NCBI RefSeq assembly: GCF_002964785.1
Contig: NZ_PQCC01000004.1
Coordinates: 372,001 to 436,000 of the forward strand
DNA from: Pseudoalteromonas sp. T1lg48
GTDB taxonomy: Bacteria > Pseudomonadota > Gammaproteobacteria > Enterobacterales > Alteromonadaceae
Reading direction: 5' to 3'
Length of the DNA: 64,000 nucleotides
The position numbers and the translations under genes were made by a program. The notes under the pieces are model-generated. The model searched no databases. It was not told where the DNA came from and saw only the letters and a list, made by a program, of their open reading frames with translations. Every line of letters begins with the position of its first letter. Positions within the stretch are counted from its first letter, which is position 1. Of this stretch, positions 7,945-16,613 are shown piece after piece.

Positions 7945-10527
7945 ATGAAGTTAAAGTACAAAAAGTTACAAGCGGCGGTGCGCTGCGCCTTGTTGTCTAC
8001 ATCCGCTTTAGCGGCTCTGCACAGCACTGCGGCACTGGCCGAAGACGATACCAAAGCAGAAGACACCAAGAATATTGAAAAAATCGCAGTAGTGGGTTCG
8101 CGCTCGGCACCCCGCTCCATCGGTAGTTCACCGGTTCCCGTGGATATCATCGGCGGCGAGGAGCTGGGTAAAACCGGTAACTCGGATATGCTGGAGGTCC
8201 TAAAAGGCAGCGTGCCGTCTTTCAACGTGCATGGTAACCCGATCAGCGACGCCGCAACCTTGGTGCGCCCGGCTAACCTTCGAGGCCTGCCTTCGGACAG
8301 CACCTTGGTGCTGTTAAATGGTAAACGTCGCCACCGCGCCTCGGTCATTGCCTTTTTAGGTGGTGGTATCAATGATGGCGCCCAAGGCCCGGATATCTCG
8401 GTCATTCCCAGCATCGCCCTAAAGCAGGTAGAAGTGCTACGTGATGGTGCCGCGGCGCAATACGGCTCAGATGCCATCGCCGGGGTGATGAACTTTGTGC
8501 TCAAAGACGCCAGCGAAGGCGGCACCTTGGAGCTGCGTCATGGTCAATATTACGAAGGCGATGGTGATAGCACACAGCTTGCCGGTAATATCGGCCTGCC
8601 ATTTACCGATGATGGTTTTGCTAACTTTAGCTTCCAGTATAAAAATGCCGACGCCACCAGCCGCAGCGTCCAACATTACGATGCAGAAAAACTCGCGGCC
8701 GCAGGCGTGCCCGATGTCGCCGATCCGGCACAGATTTGGGGCTCGCCGGAGATCGATGACGACATCACTGTGTTTGGTAATATCGGCCTGCAACTGAGCA
8801 AGGACGATGAATTCTATCTGTTCGGTAACTATTCCGAGCGTGACGTTCGCGGCGGTTTCTACTACCGTAACCCGCACACCCGCCCCAACGTTTACTCCCC
8901 GGATGAAGGTCAGACGCTACTCGTTGGTGATTTAACCAGTGATATGAGCGGCAACTGCCCTACCGACATACAAATTGATGAAAATGTGCTCGATAACCCG
9001 GAATACATTAACCGCGTTGCCAATAACCCGGATTGTTTCGCCTTTAACGAGTTGCTGCCCGGCGGTTTCACCCCTAACTTTGGCGGTAATGTCGTTGATA
9101 CCTCGCTAACCGCAGGGGTGAAAGGTGAATTTACCGATGGCTGGTTACAAGGCTGGTTCTACGATGCCAGCGCCTCGGTGGGCTACAATGCCTCACGCTA
9201 CTTCCTCTATGACTCCATTAACGCCTCGCTGGGCCCGGATACGCCGCGCGATTTCTCTCCTGGTAAATACGAGCAATTAGAGAAAACCTTTAACTTTGAT
9301 CTCAGCAAAGCCTTTGACTGGGGCCTGTATGACGATGCCAACCTGGCCGGCGGCCTGGAATGGCGCGAGGAAACCTTTACGGTGATCTCCGGCGACGAGC
9401 AGTCCTTTGAGGTTGGCCCGCTCTTCGATCAAGGCTTTAGTATCGGCTCGAACGGCTTCCCTGGCTTTAAACCATCACAAGCCGGCGAGTTTACCCGCCG
9501 AAACTACGCCGCTTACGTGGATGTAGAAACCCTATTCACCGAGGATCTACTCATGGGCTGGGCGGTGCGTTTTGAAGACTACGACACCTTTGGCTCAACC
9601 ACCAACTACAAGGTCACCGCCCACTACACCATCAACGATGTGTTGGCATTGCGCGGCTCACTGAGCACTGGCTTTAGGGCGCCCACGGTGGGCCAGGCCA
9701 ATGTTAGTAACGTACAGACCAACCTGAGCAGCGGTGTGTTGGTCGACTCGGCCCTGCTGCCGCCGACCAACCCCATCGCCGTATTGCTTGGTGGTGAAGA
9801 GCTGCAACCGGAAGAGTCCGACAGCTACACCCTGGGTGCGGTGTATCAGGACGGTGATTTCTTCCTGACGGTGGATTACTACAACATAGATGTTGAAGAC
9901 CGCATCAGTCAGTCGGATAAAATCGAGTTGGACGATGACGACAGACAAAGGCTAAGGGAAGCAGGCGTACCCAATGTTGAACAGTTGGCGCAGGTCAGCT
10001 TCTTTACCAATGACTTCGATACCACCACCAAGGGTGTTGATATCGTCGCCAACTACAGCACCGACCTACTGAATGGCTCCTCTACCTTTAGCCTTGCCTA
10101 CAACTGGAATGAAACCGAAGTCACGCGCTTTAGTGAAATCACCGGTGGCTTCAAGGTGAGCCGTCTTGAAGACGATCTGCCGAACCATCGCGCGACTGCC
10201 ACCTGGGCACAGCAATGGGAATCCATCTCAGGTTTTGTGCGCGCCAACTATTATGGTGAATACCAGGGTGTGCACGTAGACTTTGAAGACACGGTAAAAA
10301 TGGCCGATGCCACAGTGACCTTCGACATGGAGTTGACCTACCATGTTAACGATAACATCGACCTGTCTCTGGGTGCACAAAACATCTTTGATGAAGAAGG
10401 CGAGCCACTCGACTTTGAAGATAAGACCGGTATTCCAAATAACCAATGGGGCGGTAAGTTTTATGAGACTTCACCCTATGGGTTTAATGGCGGCTACTAC
10501 TATCTGAAGGCGTCTTATAGCTTCTAA
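7945..10527 (+). CDS. TonB-dependent outer-membrane receptor
   Basis: 860 residues. There is a signal peptide (basic start, hydrophobic core, Ala-Leu-Ala cleavage near residue 32). A plug domain spans roughly residues 50-165 with the Leu-Arg-Gly-Leu-Pro-Ser-Asp-Ser-Thr-Leu-Val-Leu-Leu-Asn-Gly-Lys-Arg motif and a Gln-Val-Glu-Val-Leu-Arg-Asp-Gly-Ala-Ala-Ala-Gln-Tyr-Gly-Ser-Asp motif. A long beta-barrel ends in the aromatic C-terminus Tyr-Ser-Phe. This plug subtype is common among Alteromonadales receptors outside the classical siderophore group; the substrate cannot be read. A GGGGA ribosome site precedes the ATG. A TPR-sulfotransferase follows after a terminator on the same strand, a pairing I have seen noted often enough to suspect a link. 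Confidence 0.93.
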   Translation: MKLKYKKLQAAVRCALLSTSALAALHSTAALAEDDTKAEDTKNIEKIAVVGSRSAPRSIGSSPVPVDIIGGEELGKTGNSDMLEVLKGSVPSFNVHGNPISDAATLVRPANLRGLPSDSTLVLLNGKRRHRASVIAFLGGGINDGAQGPDISVIPSIALKQVEVLRDGAAAQYGSDAIAGVMNFVLKDASEGGTLELRHGQYYEGDGDSTQLAGNIGLPFTDDGFANFSFQYKNADATSRSVQHYDAEKLAAAGVPDVADPAQIWGSPEIDDDITVFGNIGLQLSKDDEFYLFGNYSERDVRGGFYYRNPHTRPNVYSPDEGQTLLVGDLTSDMSGNCPTDIQIDENVLDNPEYINRVANNPDCFAFNELLPGGFTPNFGGNVVDTSLTAGVKGEFTDGWLQGWFYDASASVGYNASRYFLYDSINASLGPDTPRDFSPGKYEQLEKTFNFDLSKAFDWGLYDDANLAGGLEWREETFTVISGDEQSFEVGPLFDQGFSIGSNGFPGFKPSQAGEFTRRNYAAYVDVETLFTEDLLMGWAVRFEDYDTFGSTTNYKVTAHYTINDVLALRGSLSTGFRAPTVGQANVSNVQTNLSSGVLVDSALLPPTNPIAVLLGGEELQPEESDSYTLGAVYQDGDFFLTVDYYNIDVEDRISQSDKIELDDDDRQRLREAGVPNVEQLAQVSFFTNDFDTTTKGVDIVANYSTDLLNGSSTFSLAYNWNETEVTRFSEITGGFKVSRLEDDLPNHRATATWAQQWESISGFVRANYYGEYQGVHVDFEDTVKMADATVTFDMELTYHVNDNIDLSLGAQNIFDEEGEPLDFEDKTGIPNNQWGGKFYETSPYGFNGGYYYLKASYSF

Positions 10528-10555
10528 GGCTCGAGCCTTAACCTAACTATCCACT

Positions 10556-10577
10556 GCGGGCGTCAGCCCGCTTTTTT
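10556..10577 (+). terminator. Rho-independent terminator
   Basis: A 6-bp GC stem (GCGGGC / GCCCGC) around a GTCA loop, followed by six T (10572-10577). It ends the TonB-receptor transcript before the sulfotransferase gene. Confidence 0.88.
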
Positions 10578-10639
10578 ATGCTTGCGCTCGTAACCGCCGA
10601 GCGTTATGTTGAATTTACTCGTACCAGCAAACAAACAAT

Positions 10640-12133
10640 ATGAATGTACTCGCGCATGCCAACAGACTGCTTGGCGAAAACAAATTAAAACAAGCTGAGT
10701 TTCATTTTAAGTCGCTGTTAGAAGCCAACCCCAATCAGGGTGAAGCCTGGTTCGGCTTGGGCCGCATCGCCATGCGTTTGGAGAAATATCCACAGGCGGT
10801 GTACCTGCTACAAAAAGCCTGTCAGCGTTTGCCCAAGGTATTGGAGCCACTCTTTGCCCTTGCCGATGCCTTTGATGCCCTTAAAAAACAACAAGATGCC
10901 TACGCCATCCTGGATTATTGCTGCAAGATCGCGCCGCATAATGGCGAAGCCTTTTATCGCTTGGCCCAGCATCAGTTGGTGTATGGGTTTATGGAACAGG
11001 CAAAACAGACGCTTATGCGTGGTTTGGCCTGCCCGGATCACGACGTCACGCTTTACCTTTATTATGAACTGGCACACCTTGACCCCGAGGCGTTAGGCAA
11101 CGAGCGAATCGCCCACCTGCACACCTTACTCAGGGGCACACAAAATAAGCATGCCAAGGTGGTCGCCCACTATACCTTAGGTAAAAGCTACCATAAGGCG
11201 GGCGATAAGAATCAAGCCTTCGCCCATTATCGCCTCGCCAACAAGTTACAGGGCAAGCTCTGCCCAGCCTTTAGCAAAAAGGGATTTGATTCCTACCTTG
11301 ATGAGATTAAGACCTTGTTTAGCGCCGATTTTATTGCCACCCAGCGCGATGCGATTAAGGCCAGTTTCACACCCGTGTTTATCGTCGGCATGCCCAGAAG
11401 TGGTTCGACCCTGTTAGAACAAATGCTGTGCCAACATCCTAAGGTGGCAAGCCTAGGTGAAAACCAGGTTTTTAGCGGCAAACTTATGGCCTACCTTAGC
11501 ACAGTTACAGAGCGTCCATTCCCCGCCTGCATGGCCGAGTTGAATACTGAGATGCGCGCAAAACTCAGGCAGATGTACGCAGACGAAGTCGCCAAGCAGC
11601 AGTTGGGCCAGCAGTTTATTCTTAACAAGCTGCCGGCCAACTTTCAGGCTATCGGCGCCATCAAGGCACTGTTCCCTAATGCCTTATTTATCGACATGCG
11701 CCGCAGTTTTTATCCCATGGCCTGGTCGGTGTTTGGCCACTACTTTGGCGCCAATGAAGCTTTTTTCTGCGATATGAATAAGCTGCAAGACTATTACGAA
11801 GGCTATGAGCGACTGATGCAGCATTGGCGCCAGAGCATTGGTGACAGCCTTTATACCCAGCATTATGAGCAGTTAATCGAGCACCCGGAGAAGACGCTGC
11901 GCCAACTATGCGCCTGGCTGGATATTGTCTACACCGAGCAATGCCTTGATTACCACAACAGCAGCGAGGCGGTCACCACCTTAAGTCGGGTTCAGGTGCG
12001 CCAACCTCTGTACCAGGGCGCTAATCTCGCCTATAAAGACTATGAACAAGCTTTTTTAAGCTGCTTTAACCATGTCGTGCAAACCAGGTCACGACATCCT
12101 GAAACTGATCCCGCACTGCCTGAGGGTGAGTAA
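10640..12133 (+). CDS. TPR-repeat sulfotransferase family protein
   Basis: 497 residues in two parts. Residues about 1-215 are tetratricopeptide repeats (for example Gly-Glu-Ala-Trp-Phe-Gly-Leu-Gly-Arg and Gly-Glu-Ala-Phe-Tyr-Arg-Leu-Ala). From about residue 250 there is a sulfotransferase domain with the PAPS 5'-phosphosulfate loop Phe-Ile-Val-Gly-Met-Pro-Arg-Ser-Gly-Ser-Thr-Leu and a later Met-Arg-Arg-Ser-Phe-Tyr-Pro 3'-phosphate-type motif. Such proteins are expected to transfer sulfate from PAPS to a protein, peptide or glycan; the acceptor is unknown. There is no signal peptide. The 3' end overlaps the convergent alpha/beta-hydrolase gene by 68 bases. Confidence 0.88.
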   Translation: MNVLAHANRLLGENKLKQAEFHFKSLLEANPNQGEAWFGLGRIAMRLEKYPQAVYLLQKACQRLPKVLEPLFALADAFDALKKQQDAYAILDYCCKIAPHNGEAFYRLAQHQLVYGFMEQAKQTLMRGLACPDHDVTLYLYYELAHLDPEALGNERIAHLHTLLRGTQNKHAKVVAHYTLGKSYHKAGDKNQAFAHYRLANKLQGKLCPAFSKKGFDSYLDEIKTLFSADFIATQRDAIKASFTPVFIVGMPRSGSTLLEQMLCQHPKVASLGENQVFSGKLMAYLSTVTERPFPACMAELNTEMRAKLRQMYADEVAKQQLGQQFILNKLPANFQAIGAIKALFPNALFIDMRRSFYPMAWSVFGHYFGANEAFFCDMNKLQDYYEGYERLMQHWRQSIGDSLYTQHYEQLIEHPEKTLRQLCAWLDIVYTEQCLDYHNSSEAVTTLSRVQVRQPLYQGANLAYKDYEQAFLSCFNHVVQTRSRHPETDPALPEGE

Positions 12134-12971
12134 GCATATCGATGTGGCCATAATCATGGTGATGACCATGGCTGCGGCCATATATTTTTAACTCCTGAAG
12201 CCCGACTCCGGACTCCTGCATAAACTTCTTAATATCGATAGGCTGGGCAAGAGACTTATCCTTGACCCCGGCAATATGAAAAATCGGTGGCAAAGCCTTG
12301 TGCCGCAGCGCCGCGCCGTAATCAAAGCCATCATCACTGTCGATCCAGGGCGAAATCTTGGCCCACTGCATGCTCTGATAATGCGACTTAATGGTTTCAT
12401 TATCGCTGCCCCACTTAAGCTGGCGCGCCGGCAGATAGCCATGTTTCTGCGCATATTTAGGGGCGAGCCAATACCAGATTAAATTGCCCTTAATAAATTT
12501 ACCGAGATGACGGTTATAGAGCGAGCGTTTGGAACCAAAGTAGGCGCAAGCACTCACCCGCTCGACGTATTCGGGAAAACGAGCAAAGGCGCTGTTAAAG
12601 AGCACACCGCCCCATGAATGGGCTACCCAAAAGCGGGGAAACTCACCACTGTGAGCGGTAATTTTATCGATAAAGGCAGGGATCTCGGCGCAGATGGCCT
12701 CGGTCTGACCATAGGCAGCCCCCCGGGCAATGGACGGTTTACTCTCTCCTCGTCCCGCCAAGTCAGCCACATAACAACGATAACCCTGCCGCGCTAAAAA
12801 TGGCGCGAGGCCTTTATTACTGTGGGTGTAGAAAATCTTGCCGTTCTCTACCGCGCCATGCATAAAAAACACGGATGGGCCACAGGCATCGGCTTTTGCT
12901 ATGTAACGCAGGTGGAGTTGCTGCGAGGCATTGAGGTCAATAAAAAGCGACTGCTGCTGAATGTCGGTCAT
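12066..12971 (-). CDS. Alpha/beta-hydrolase
   Basis: 301 residues with an alpha/beta-hydrolase core. Visible elements are Phe-Phe-Met-His-Gly-Ala-Val-Glu-Asn-Gly (oxyanion-hole region), Val-Ala-Asp-Leu-Ala-Gly-Arg-Gly-Glu-Ser, the nucleophile elbow His-Ser-Trp-Gly-Gly with catalytic Ser, an Ile-Ala-Gly-Val-Lys-Asp-Lys segment carrying the acid, and a C-terminal Gly-His-Ile-Asp His. The His-rich stretch just before it (Ser-His-Gly-His-His-His-Asp-Tyr-Gly-His) is unusual. The substrate is unknown; lipase, esterase or lactonase are all possible. The ATG at 12971 is used (an in-frame start lies four codons upstream). The 3' end is antisense to the sulfotransferase end. Confidence 0.87.
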   Translation of the reverse strand: MTDIQQQSLFIDLNASQQLHLRYIAKADACGPSVFFMHGAVENGKIFYTHSNKGLAPFLARQGYRCYVADLAGRGESKPSIARGAAYGQTEAICAEIPAFIDKITAHSGEFPRFWVAHSWGGVLFNSAFARFPEYVERVSACAYFGSKRSLYNRHLGKFIKGNLIWYWLAPKYAQKHGYLPARQLKWGSDNETIKSHYQSMQWAKISPWIDSDDGFDYGAALRHKALPPIFHIAGVKDKSLAQPIDIKKFMQESGVGLQELKIYGRSHGHHHDYGHIDMLTHPQAVRDQFQDVVTWFARHG

Positions 12972-13121
12972 AATTCGGCCCATTTTATTATTTTCACCTC
13001 ATCGTACCAGTATCGATATACGTCAACAAGTTATTAAAATTCCAATGAATTTCTCGTTCAGTTTGGGTTTAGGCTACTGTGATATGATTTACACGAAATT
13101 AACAACTCAAGAGTAAAAATT

Positions 13122-13517
13122 ATGAACTCATTACGTCCACTAAGTGTTGCCTTAATGCTAGCCGTTTCTCTAGGTGTTAGCGTTGAAGCCAGTGCTCAAG
13201 ATAAAAAAGAAAAAGAAGTAAAAGAGCAAAAAGCACAAGTTAAAGAAATGAATGAGCACGCTGAACTTAAGCACAAAAACGCTCAAGAGCACGCCCAAGA
13301 GAAGCGTGAAATGGCTAAAGAAAAAGCCGAAGCCAAAAAAGAAATGGCTGAAGAAAAGCACGAAATGGCTGAAGACAAAGCCCACGAGCACAAAAAAGAT
13401 AAAAAGCACAAAATGAAAGACAAGGAAAAGAAAGCTAAGGACAAGGCTAAAGATAAAAAAGAAGACATGCTTAAAGAGTGTGACGAAAAAGATCGCGCCA
13501 AAGGCGAGTGTAACTAA
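13122..13517 (+). CDS. Secreted Lys/Glu-rich low-complexity protein
   Basis: 131 residues. A clear signal peptide (residues 1 to about 25, ending Ala-Ser-Ala-Gln) is followed by about 100 residues made almost only of Lys, Glu, Ala, His, Asp and Met. Near-repeats such as Lys-Glu-Met-Ala-Glu-Glu-Lys and Lys-Asp-Lys-Ala-Lys-Asp-Lys predict a long charged single helix or coiled coil. Two Cys (Cys118 and Cys130 region: Glu-Cys-Asp-Glu, Gly-Glu-Cys-Asn) sit at the C-terminus and could form a disulfide. It is probably periplasmic. I do not recognise a family. It stands alone with its own start after a short AT-rich spacer and ends at a long hairpin. Confidence 0.75.
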   Translation: MNSLRPLSVALMLAVSLGVSVEASAQDKKEKEVKEQKAQVKEMNEHAELKHKNAQEHAQEKREMAKEKAEAKKEMAEEKHEMAEDKAHEHKKDKKHKMKDKEKKAKDKAKDKKEDMLKECDEKDRAKGECN

Positions 13518-13525
13518 TCTCCCTT

Positions 13526-13562
13526 TTAGCCTTCAGTATTTGCACACGGTACTGAAGGCTAA
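13526..13562. terminator. Long inverted repeat after the Lys/Glu-rich gene
   Basis: A perfect 13-bp inverted repeat (TTAGCCTTCAGTA / TACTGAAGGCTAA) around an 11-base loop, 9 bases after the stop. No T-run follows on either strand, so it may act as a 3' stabilising structure or an imperfect terminator. Confidence 0.6.
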
Positions 13563-13638
13563 CTTACGCCTCCATCAGCCTGTTGGCATAATGGCCCAAG
13601 TTCAAAAACATGCAGCCATTAATGTCAAACCAACTAGA

Positions 13639-13902
13639 CTAATCCCCTAGCCCCAATTTTGCCTTCTTTAGGGTCAACTTGATCACGGTGATAAACTGCC
13701 ACACCATAAGCGCACCACCGATGCCGAGTAAGGCATAGCTATTTTCTATTTCATTTAGAAACGAAATAAACGCATCGCCATTAACGGCAAATACTCCATA
13801 AAGACCCAAGCCGAATAAAATTGAGCCAGGCGCGCCTATTAGTTGAGCCTGAAGCATTTTTTTATTGATTTCGCTACGTTGCGCTTCCCTATTATCGTTC
13901 AT
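13639..13902 (-). CDS. Small two-helix membrane protein
   Basis: 87 residues with a polar N-terminus (Met-Asn-Asp-Asn-Arg-Glu), a first membrane helix rich in Gly/Leu/Phe (residues about 24-42), a short loop, and a second helix (about 55-78) ending in Lys-Lys-Ala-Lys. I recognise no family. It lies downstream of and on the same strand as the small lipoprotein gene (34 bases between), so they may share a transcript with the YcxB-like gene. Function unknown. Confidence 0.6.
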   Translation of the reverse strand: MNDNREAQRSEINKKMLQAQLIGAPGSILFGLGLYGVFAVNGDAFISFLNEIENSYALLGIGGALMVWQFITVIKLTLKKAKLGLGD

Positions 13903-13936
13903 GTTAATTCCTTATCAGTTCTCTATGTATTAATTC

Positions 13937-14314
13937 TTACTCTTGCCCGTCAACGCCAACAGTCACGTCTTCAAGCCATCTTACATTGGTTTTTCGAATG
14001 CCTAGCCCTTGTTTAAAACGACTAGAAAAGGCTAAATCCGGGGTACCGACCCAACCGCGCTCAACATAGAGGTTGTAACCATCAGCATATCGCTCATAGC
14101 GCACCGCCCCTAACCAAATACCGTCCCAATCACCAAGAAACTCAAGCTCGTTTAAAGTGGTTGGATACCGGCCATGACGCACCTTATGTAATTCAATCAA
14201 GGCTACCGCCGAAACAAAGTTCTGTTGTCCAAATTGCTCATCAGCACCGGGCACTCTGAGGTCGCAGCCCGTTAAATAAAAAATAACCAGCACGCCAAGC
14301 AAACACTTATGCAT
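13937..14314 (-). CDS. Small lipoprotein with pseudopilin-like segment
   Basis: 125 residues. The N-terminus is a lipoprotein signal with lipobox Leu-Thr-Gly-Cys at about residue 16. The mature part contains Ala-Leu-Ile-Glu-Leu-His-Lys-Val-Arg-His-Gly-Arg-Tyr-Pro-Thr, which resembles the segment after the hydrophobic helix in type II secretion pseudopilins. An AGGAAAAG ribosome site supports the ATG at 14314. That ATG overlaps the TAA of the YcxB-like frame (ATGCATAA), implying translational coupling. No known family; an envelope role is likely. Confidence 0.7.
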   Translation of the reverse strand: MHKCLLGVLVIFYLTGCDLRVPGADEQFGQQNFVSAVALIELHKVRHGRYPTTLNELEFLGDWDGIWLGAVRYERYADGYNLYVERGWVGTPDLAFSSRFKQGLGIRKTNVRWLEDVTVGVDGQE

Positions 14315-14852
14315 GATGCTTTTCCTCATCCGCTGAAACTGCCGGAGCTTGCTTTTGGTAGACGCAAACCTGACGATAAAACTCATCCGCGTCGGATAAT
14401 TTTTCCTCTGGAAACACAAAGGCGTAGGCATTGTCTAAGTAAATAAGGATCATGCCTTGCACCCTCTCGATTCTTTTGACAATAGACCAGGCATGGCGCC
14501 CCTGATAACCCTGACCGTGAGAAGCGATACCTTGCTGGTCAAAAGTGAAATGATGCTCTCCACAAAACTAGCCAGTAGCCGATGGCTCCAAGGCTCGGCG
14601 CAGCTTGCGCATATTGAGTATCGCCAGCAGCCAAATAAAAACAAACACCAGCAAGGCAATAAGCGCACTGGGCCAATGAAATTCGCTGACTTGGTTAAAG
14701 GCCCACAAAAGCGCAACCCCCATTACCATCCAGGTCAACATGCTCCCCCAAAAACCATCAAACCAGGTGCGATACTGCTTGGGCAGCTCACGTTCAACAT
14801 AACGTTGAAACCGCCACCAGTCTTGTTGTTCCAATGTGATAGTGATGTCCAT
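14307..14852 (-). pseudogene. YcxB-like membrane protein interrupted by an in-frame amber codon
   Basis: The minus strand from ATG 14852 codes a polar start, two membrane helices and a C-terminal soluble domain. That domain begins Gly-Glu-His-His-Phe-Thr-Phe-Asp and contains Trp-Ser-Ile-Val-Lys-Arg-Ile-Glu-Arg and Tyr-Leu-Asp-Asn-Ala-Tyr-Ala-Phe-Val-Phe-Pro, the pattern of the YcxB-like domain. A TAG at 14570-14568 splits the two parts without changing frame. After it the frame stays open for 86 codons to TAA at 14309-14307. The normal YcxB length (about 160-185 residues) is restored if the TAG is read through. Either a nonsense mutation, a sequence error or suppression explains this. The frame's stop overlaps the lipoprotein start. 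Confidence 0.75.
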
Positions 14853-15018
14853 ATGCTTTGGCTCCAAGATGCCACTCAGACTTTGCTAACTAATTAATAA
14901 CCAATATATTTACACTTATTAACCAAGGTGTAAATAAAACCGGCGCTAAAATGCACGCTACATTCTAGCGGGCCAATCCCTTATACTATGCGCATAATCA
15001 GCCAACAGAGACCCTCCC

Positions 15019-15924
15019 TTGCATCCACAAAATCGCCATCGAAACGGCTACGACTTCGACGCCCTGTGCAACAGCTTGCCCAGCCTAAAAGCGTATGTGA
15101 TTATGCGTCCCGACGGACAAGCCAGTATCGACTTTAGCGATGCCAAGGCACTTAAAACCCTAAATCAGGCCTTGCTTAAACACCATTACGATGTTGCTAT
15201 TTGGGATCTGCCCGAGGGCTTTTTGTGCCCGCCTGTGCCCGGGCGCGCCGACTACTTGCACCATCTTTATGATTTGATAAGCCAAGATACCCAGCACAAT
15301 CTAGAGCAGCCAAAGGTGCGGGTGATGGATGTCGGCACCGGCGCCTCACTGATCTACCCCATCCTAGGTAACAAGCTGTTTAATTGGCAGTTTTTAGCCA
15401 GCGATATAGATGTGCAGTCGGTTAAGCTGGCAAAACAGCTGGCTCAGCTCAATGCGTTGCCAGTCAAGGTGATACAGCAAAAGCAGCCGACTCAGTATTT
15501 CGCTGGCATCATCAAGGCGCAAGACACACTGGTGGCAACCCTGTGCAACCCGCCGTTTCATGACAGCGAGCAAAGTGCCCAGGCCGGATCGCAACGCAAA
15601 TGGCGCAATTTAAAAGGACAGCAAAGTAATGCCCTGAACTTTGGCGGCCGCGCCAATGAGCTATGGTGCCAAGGCGGTGAGCTGGCCTTTATCCGCAATA
15701 TGGCCTTGGAGAGCAAGCACTTTGCCGAGCAGGTGATTTGGTTTACCAGCCTGGTGTCGAAGAAGGAAAATGAACGCCCCTTGAAGAGCACGCTACGTAA
15801 ACTGGGTGCCGCGCAAATCGAGGTGGTGGCCATGGCCCAGGGGCAAAAAAGCAGCCGCTTTATTGCCTGGACCTTTATGGAGGCGCCCGAGCGCCGGGCG
15901 CAGCTAGAAAGACTGTTGGGTTAA
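15019..15924 (+). CDS. rlmF: 23S rRNA (adenine(1618)-N6)-methyltransferase
   Basis: 301 residues. Typical RlmF opening (Leu/Met-His-Pro-Gln-Asn-Arg-His), SAM-binding motif I Val-Met-Asp-Val-Gly-Thr-Gly-Ala-Ser, and the N6-adenine methyltransferase motif Asn-Pro-Pro-Phe-His. It methylates A1618 of 23S rRNA with SAM. The start is a TTG at 15019: no in-frame ATG or GTG lies between it and an upstream stop at 14995, and the family's first residues begin here. Monocistronic on the plus strand; convergent with tdk, 25 bases apart. Confidence 0.93.
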   Translation: MHPQNRHRNGYDFDALCNSLPSLKAYVIMRPDGQASIDFSDAKALKTLNQALLKHHYDVAIWDLPEGFLCPPVPGRADYLHHLYDLISQDTQHNLEQPKVRVMDVGTGASLIYPILGNKLFNWQFLASDIDVQSVKLAKQLAQLNALPVKVIQQKQPTQYFAGIIKAQDTLVATLCNPPFHDSEQSAQAGSQRKWRNLKGQQSNALNFGGRANELWCQGGELAFIRNMALESKHFAEQVIWFTSLVSKKENERPLKSTLRKLGAAQIEVVAMAQGQKSSRFIAWTFMEAPERRAQLERLLG

Positions 15925-15949
15925 GCCTCGGCTAAGCCTTGGCTAAGCT

Positions 15950-16537
15950 TTAGACTGAATCTTGATTGAGCGCTTCTTTATAGTGCTTGCGGCACACGGA
16001 TACATAGCGCTCATTACCGCCGATCTGCACCTGGTCGCCACTGGCGACCACATCACCATTGTGGTCATAACGCAGTACATGATTGGCCTTGCGCCCGCAA
16101 TGGCATACGGTTTTTAGCTCCACCAGCTTATCGGCCCAGGCCAACAAATACTGGGAGCCAACAAACAGCTCACCCAAAAAGTCACTGCGTAAACCATAAC
16201 ACAGCACCGGAATTTTTAGCCGATCGACCACCTCGGTCAATTGCCACACCTGCTCCTTGGATAAAAACTGGCTCTCATCCACCAGCACGCAATGCAGGGG
16301 CTCTTCCTGATGTTGCGAGGAAATCAAATCGTAGACATTACTGGTGCCATCGAAAACAAAGGCATCGGCCTGCAAGCCGATACGAGAGGCGACCTTGCCT
16401 ACCCCGGCGCGATCGTCGATGGCAGCGGTCATGATCATGGGGCGCATGCCGCGCTCACGATAGTTAAACGCCGATTGTAATAAGGTGGTGGACTTACCGG
16501 CATTCATTGCCGAATAGTAAAAATACAGTTGAGCCAT
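15950..16537 (-). CDS. tdk: Thymidine kinase
   Basis: 195 residues, the usual length of type II thymidine kinases. P-loop Ala-Met-Asn-Ala-Gly-Lys-Ser-Thr-Thr, Walker B-like Val-Leu-Val-Asp-Glu-Ser-Gln-Phe-Leu, and zinc-binding Cys residues in Val-Cys-His-Cys-Gly-Arg-Lys plus the late Ser-Val-Cys-Arg-Lys-His-Tyr. It phosphorylates thymidine with ATP in the salvage pathway. The ATG at 16537 matches the family start; the ten extra codons to 16567 do not. Confidence 0.95.
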   Translation of the reverse strand: MAQLYFYYSAMNAGKSTTLLQSAFNYRERGMRPMIMTAAIDDRAGVGKVASRIGLQADAFVFDGTSNVYDLISSQHQEEPLHCVLVDESQFLSKEQVWQLTEVVDRLKIPVLCYGLRSDFLGELFVGSQYLLAWADKLVELKTVCHCGRKANHVLRYDHNGDVVASGDQVQIGGNERYVSVCRKHYKEALNQDSV

Positions 16538-16613
16538 GGTTATTCTTCTAAAAATTTCGCGCGCCAAGCTTACACTAAGCCCCCGTTCAAGGCCAAGGCA
16601 AACTCTTTAGGGG

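Noticed and set aside
7830-8525. 231-codon minus-strand frame under the TonB receptor start
   Set aside because: It is the mirror of a strongly supported receptor gene.
14457-14897. 146-codon plus-strand frame opposite the YcxB-like gene
   Set aside because: The minus strand codes a recognisable YcxB-like domain here; the plus frame shows no pattern.
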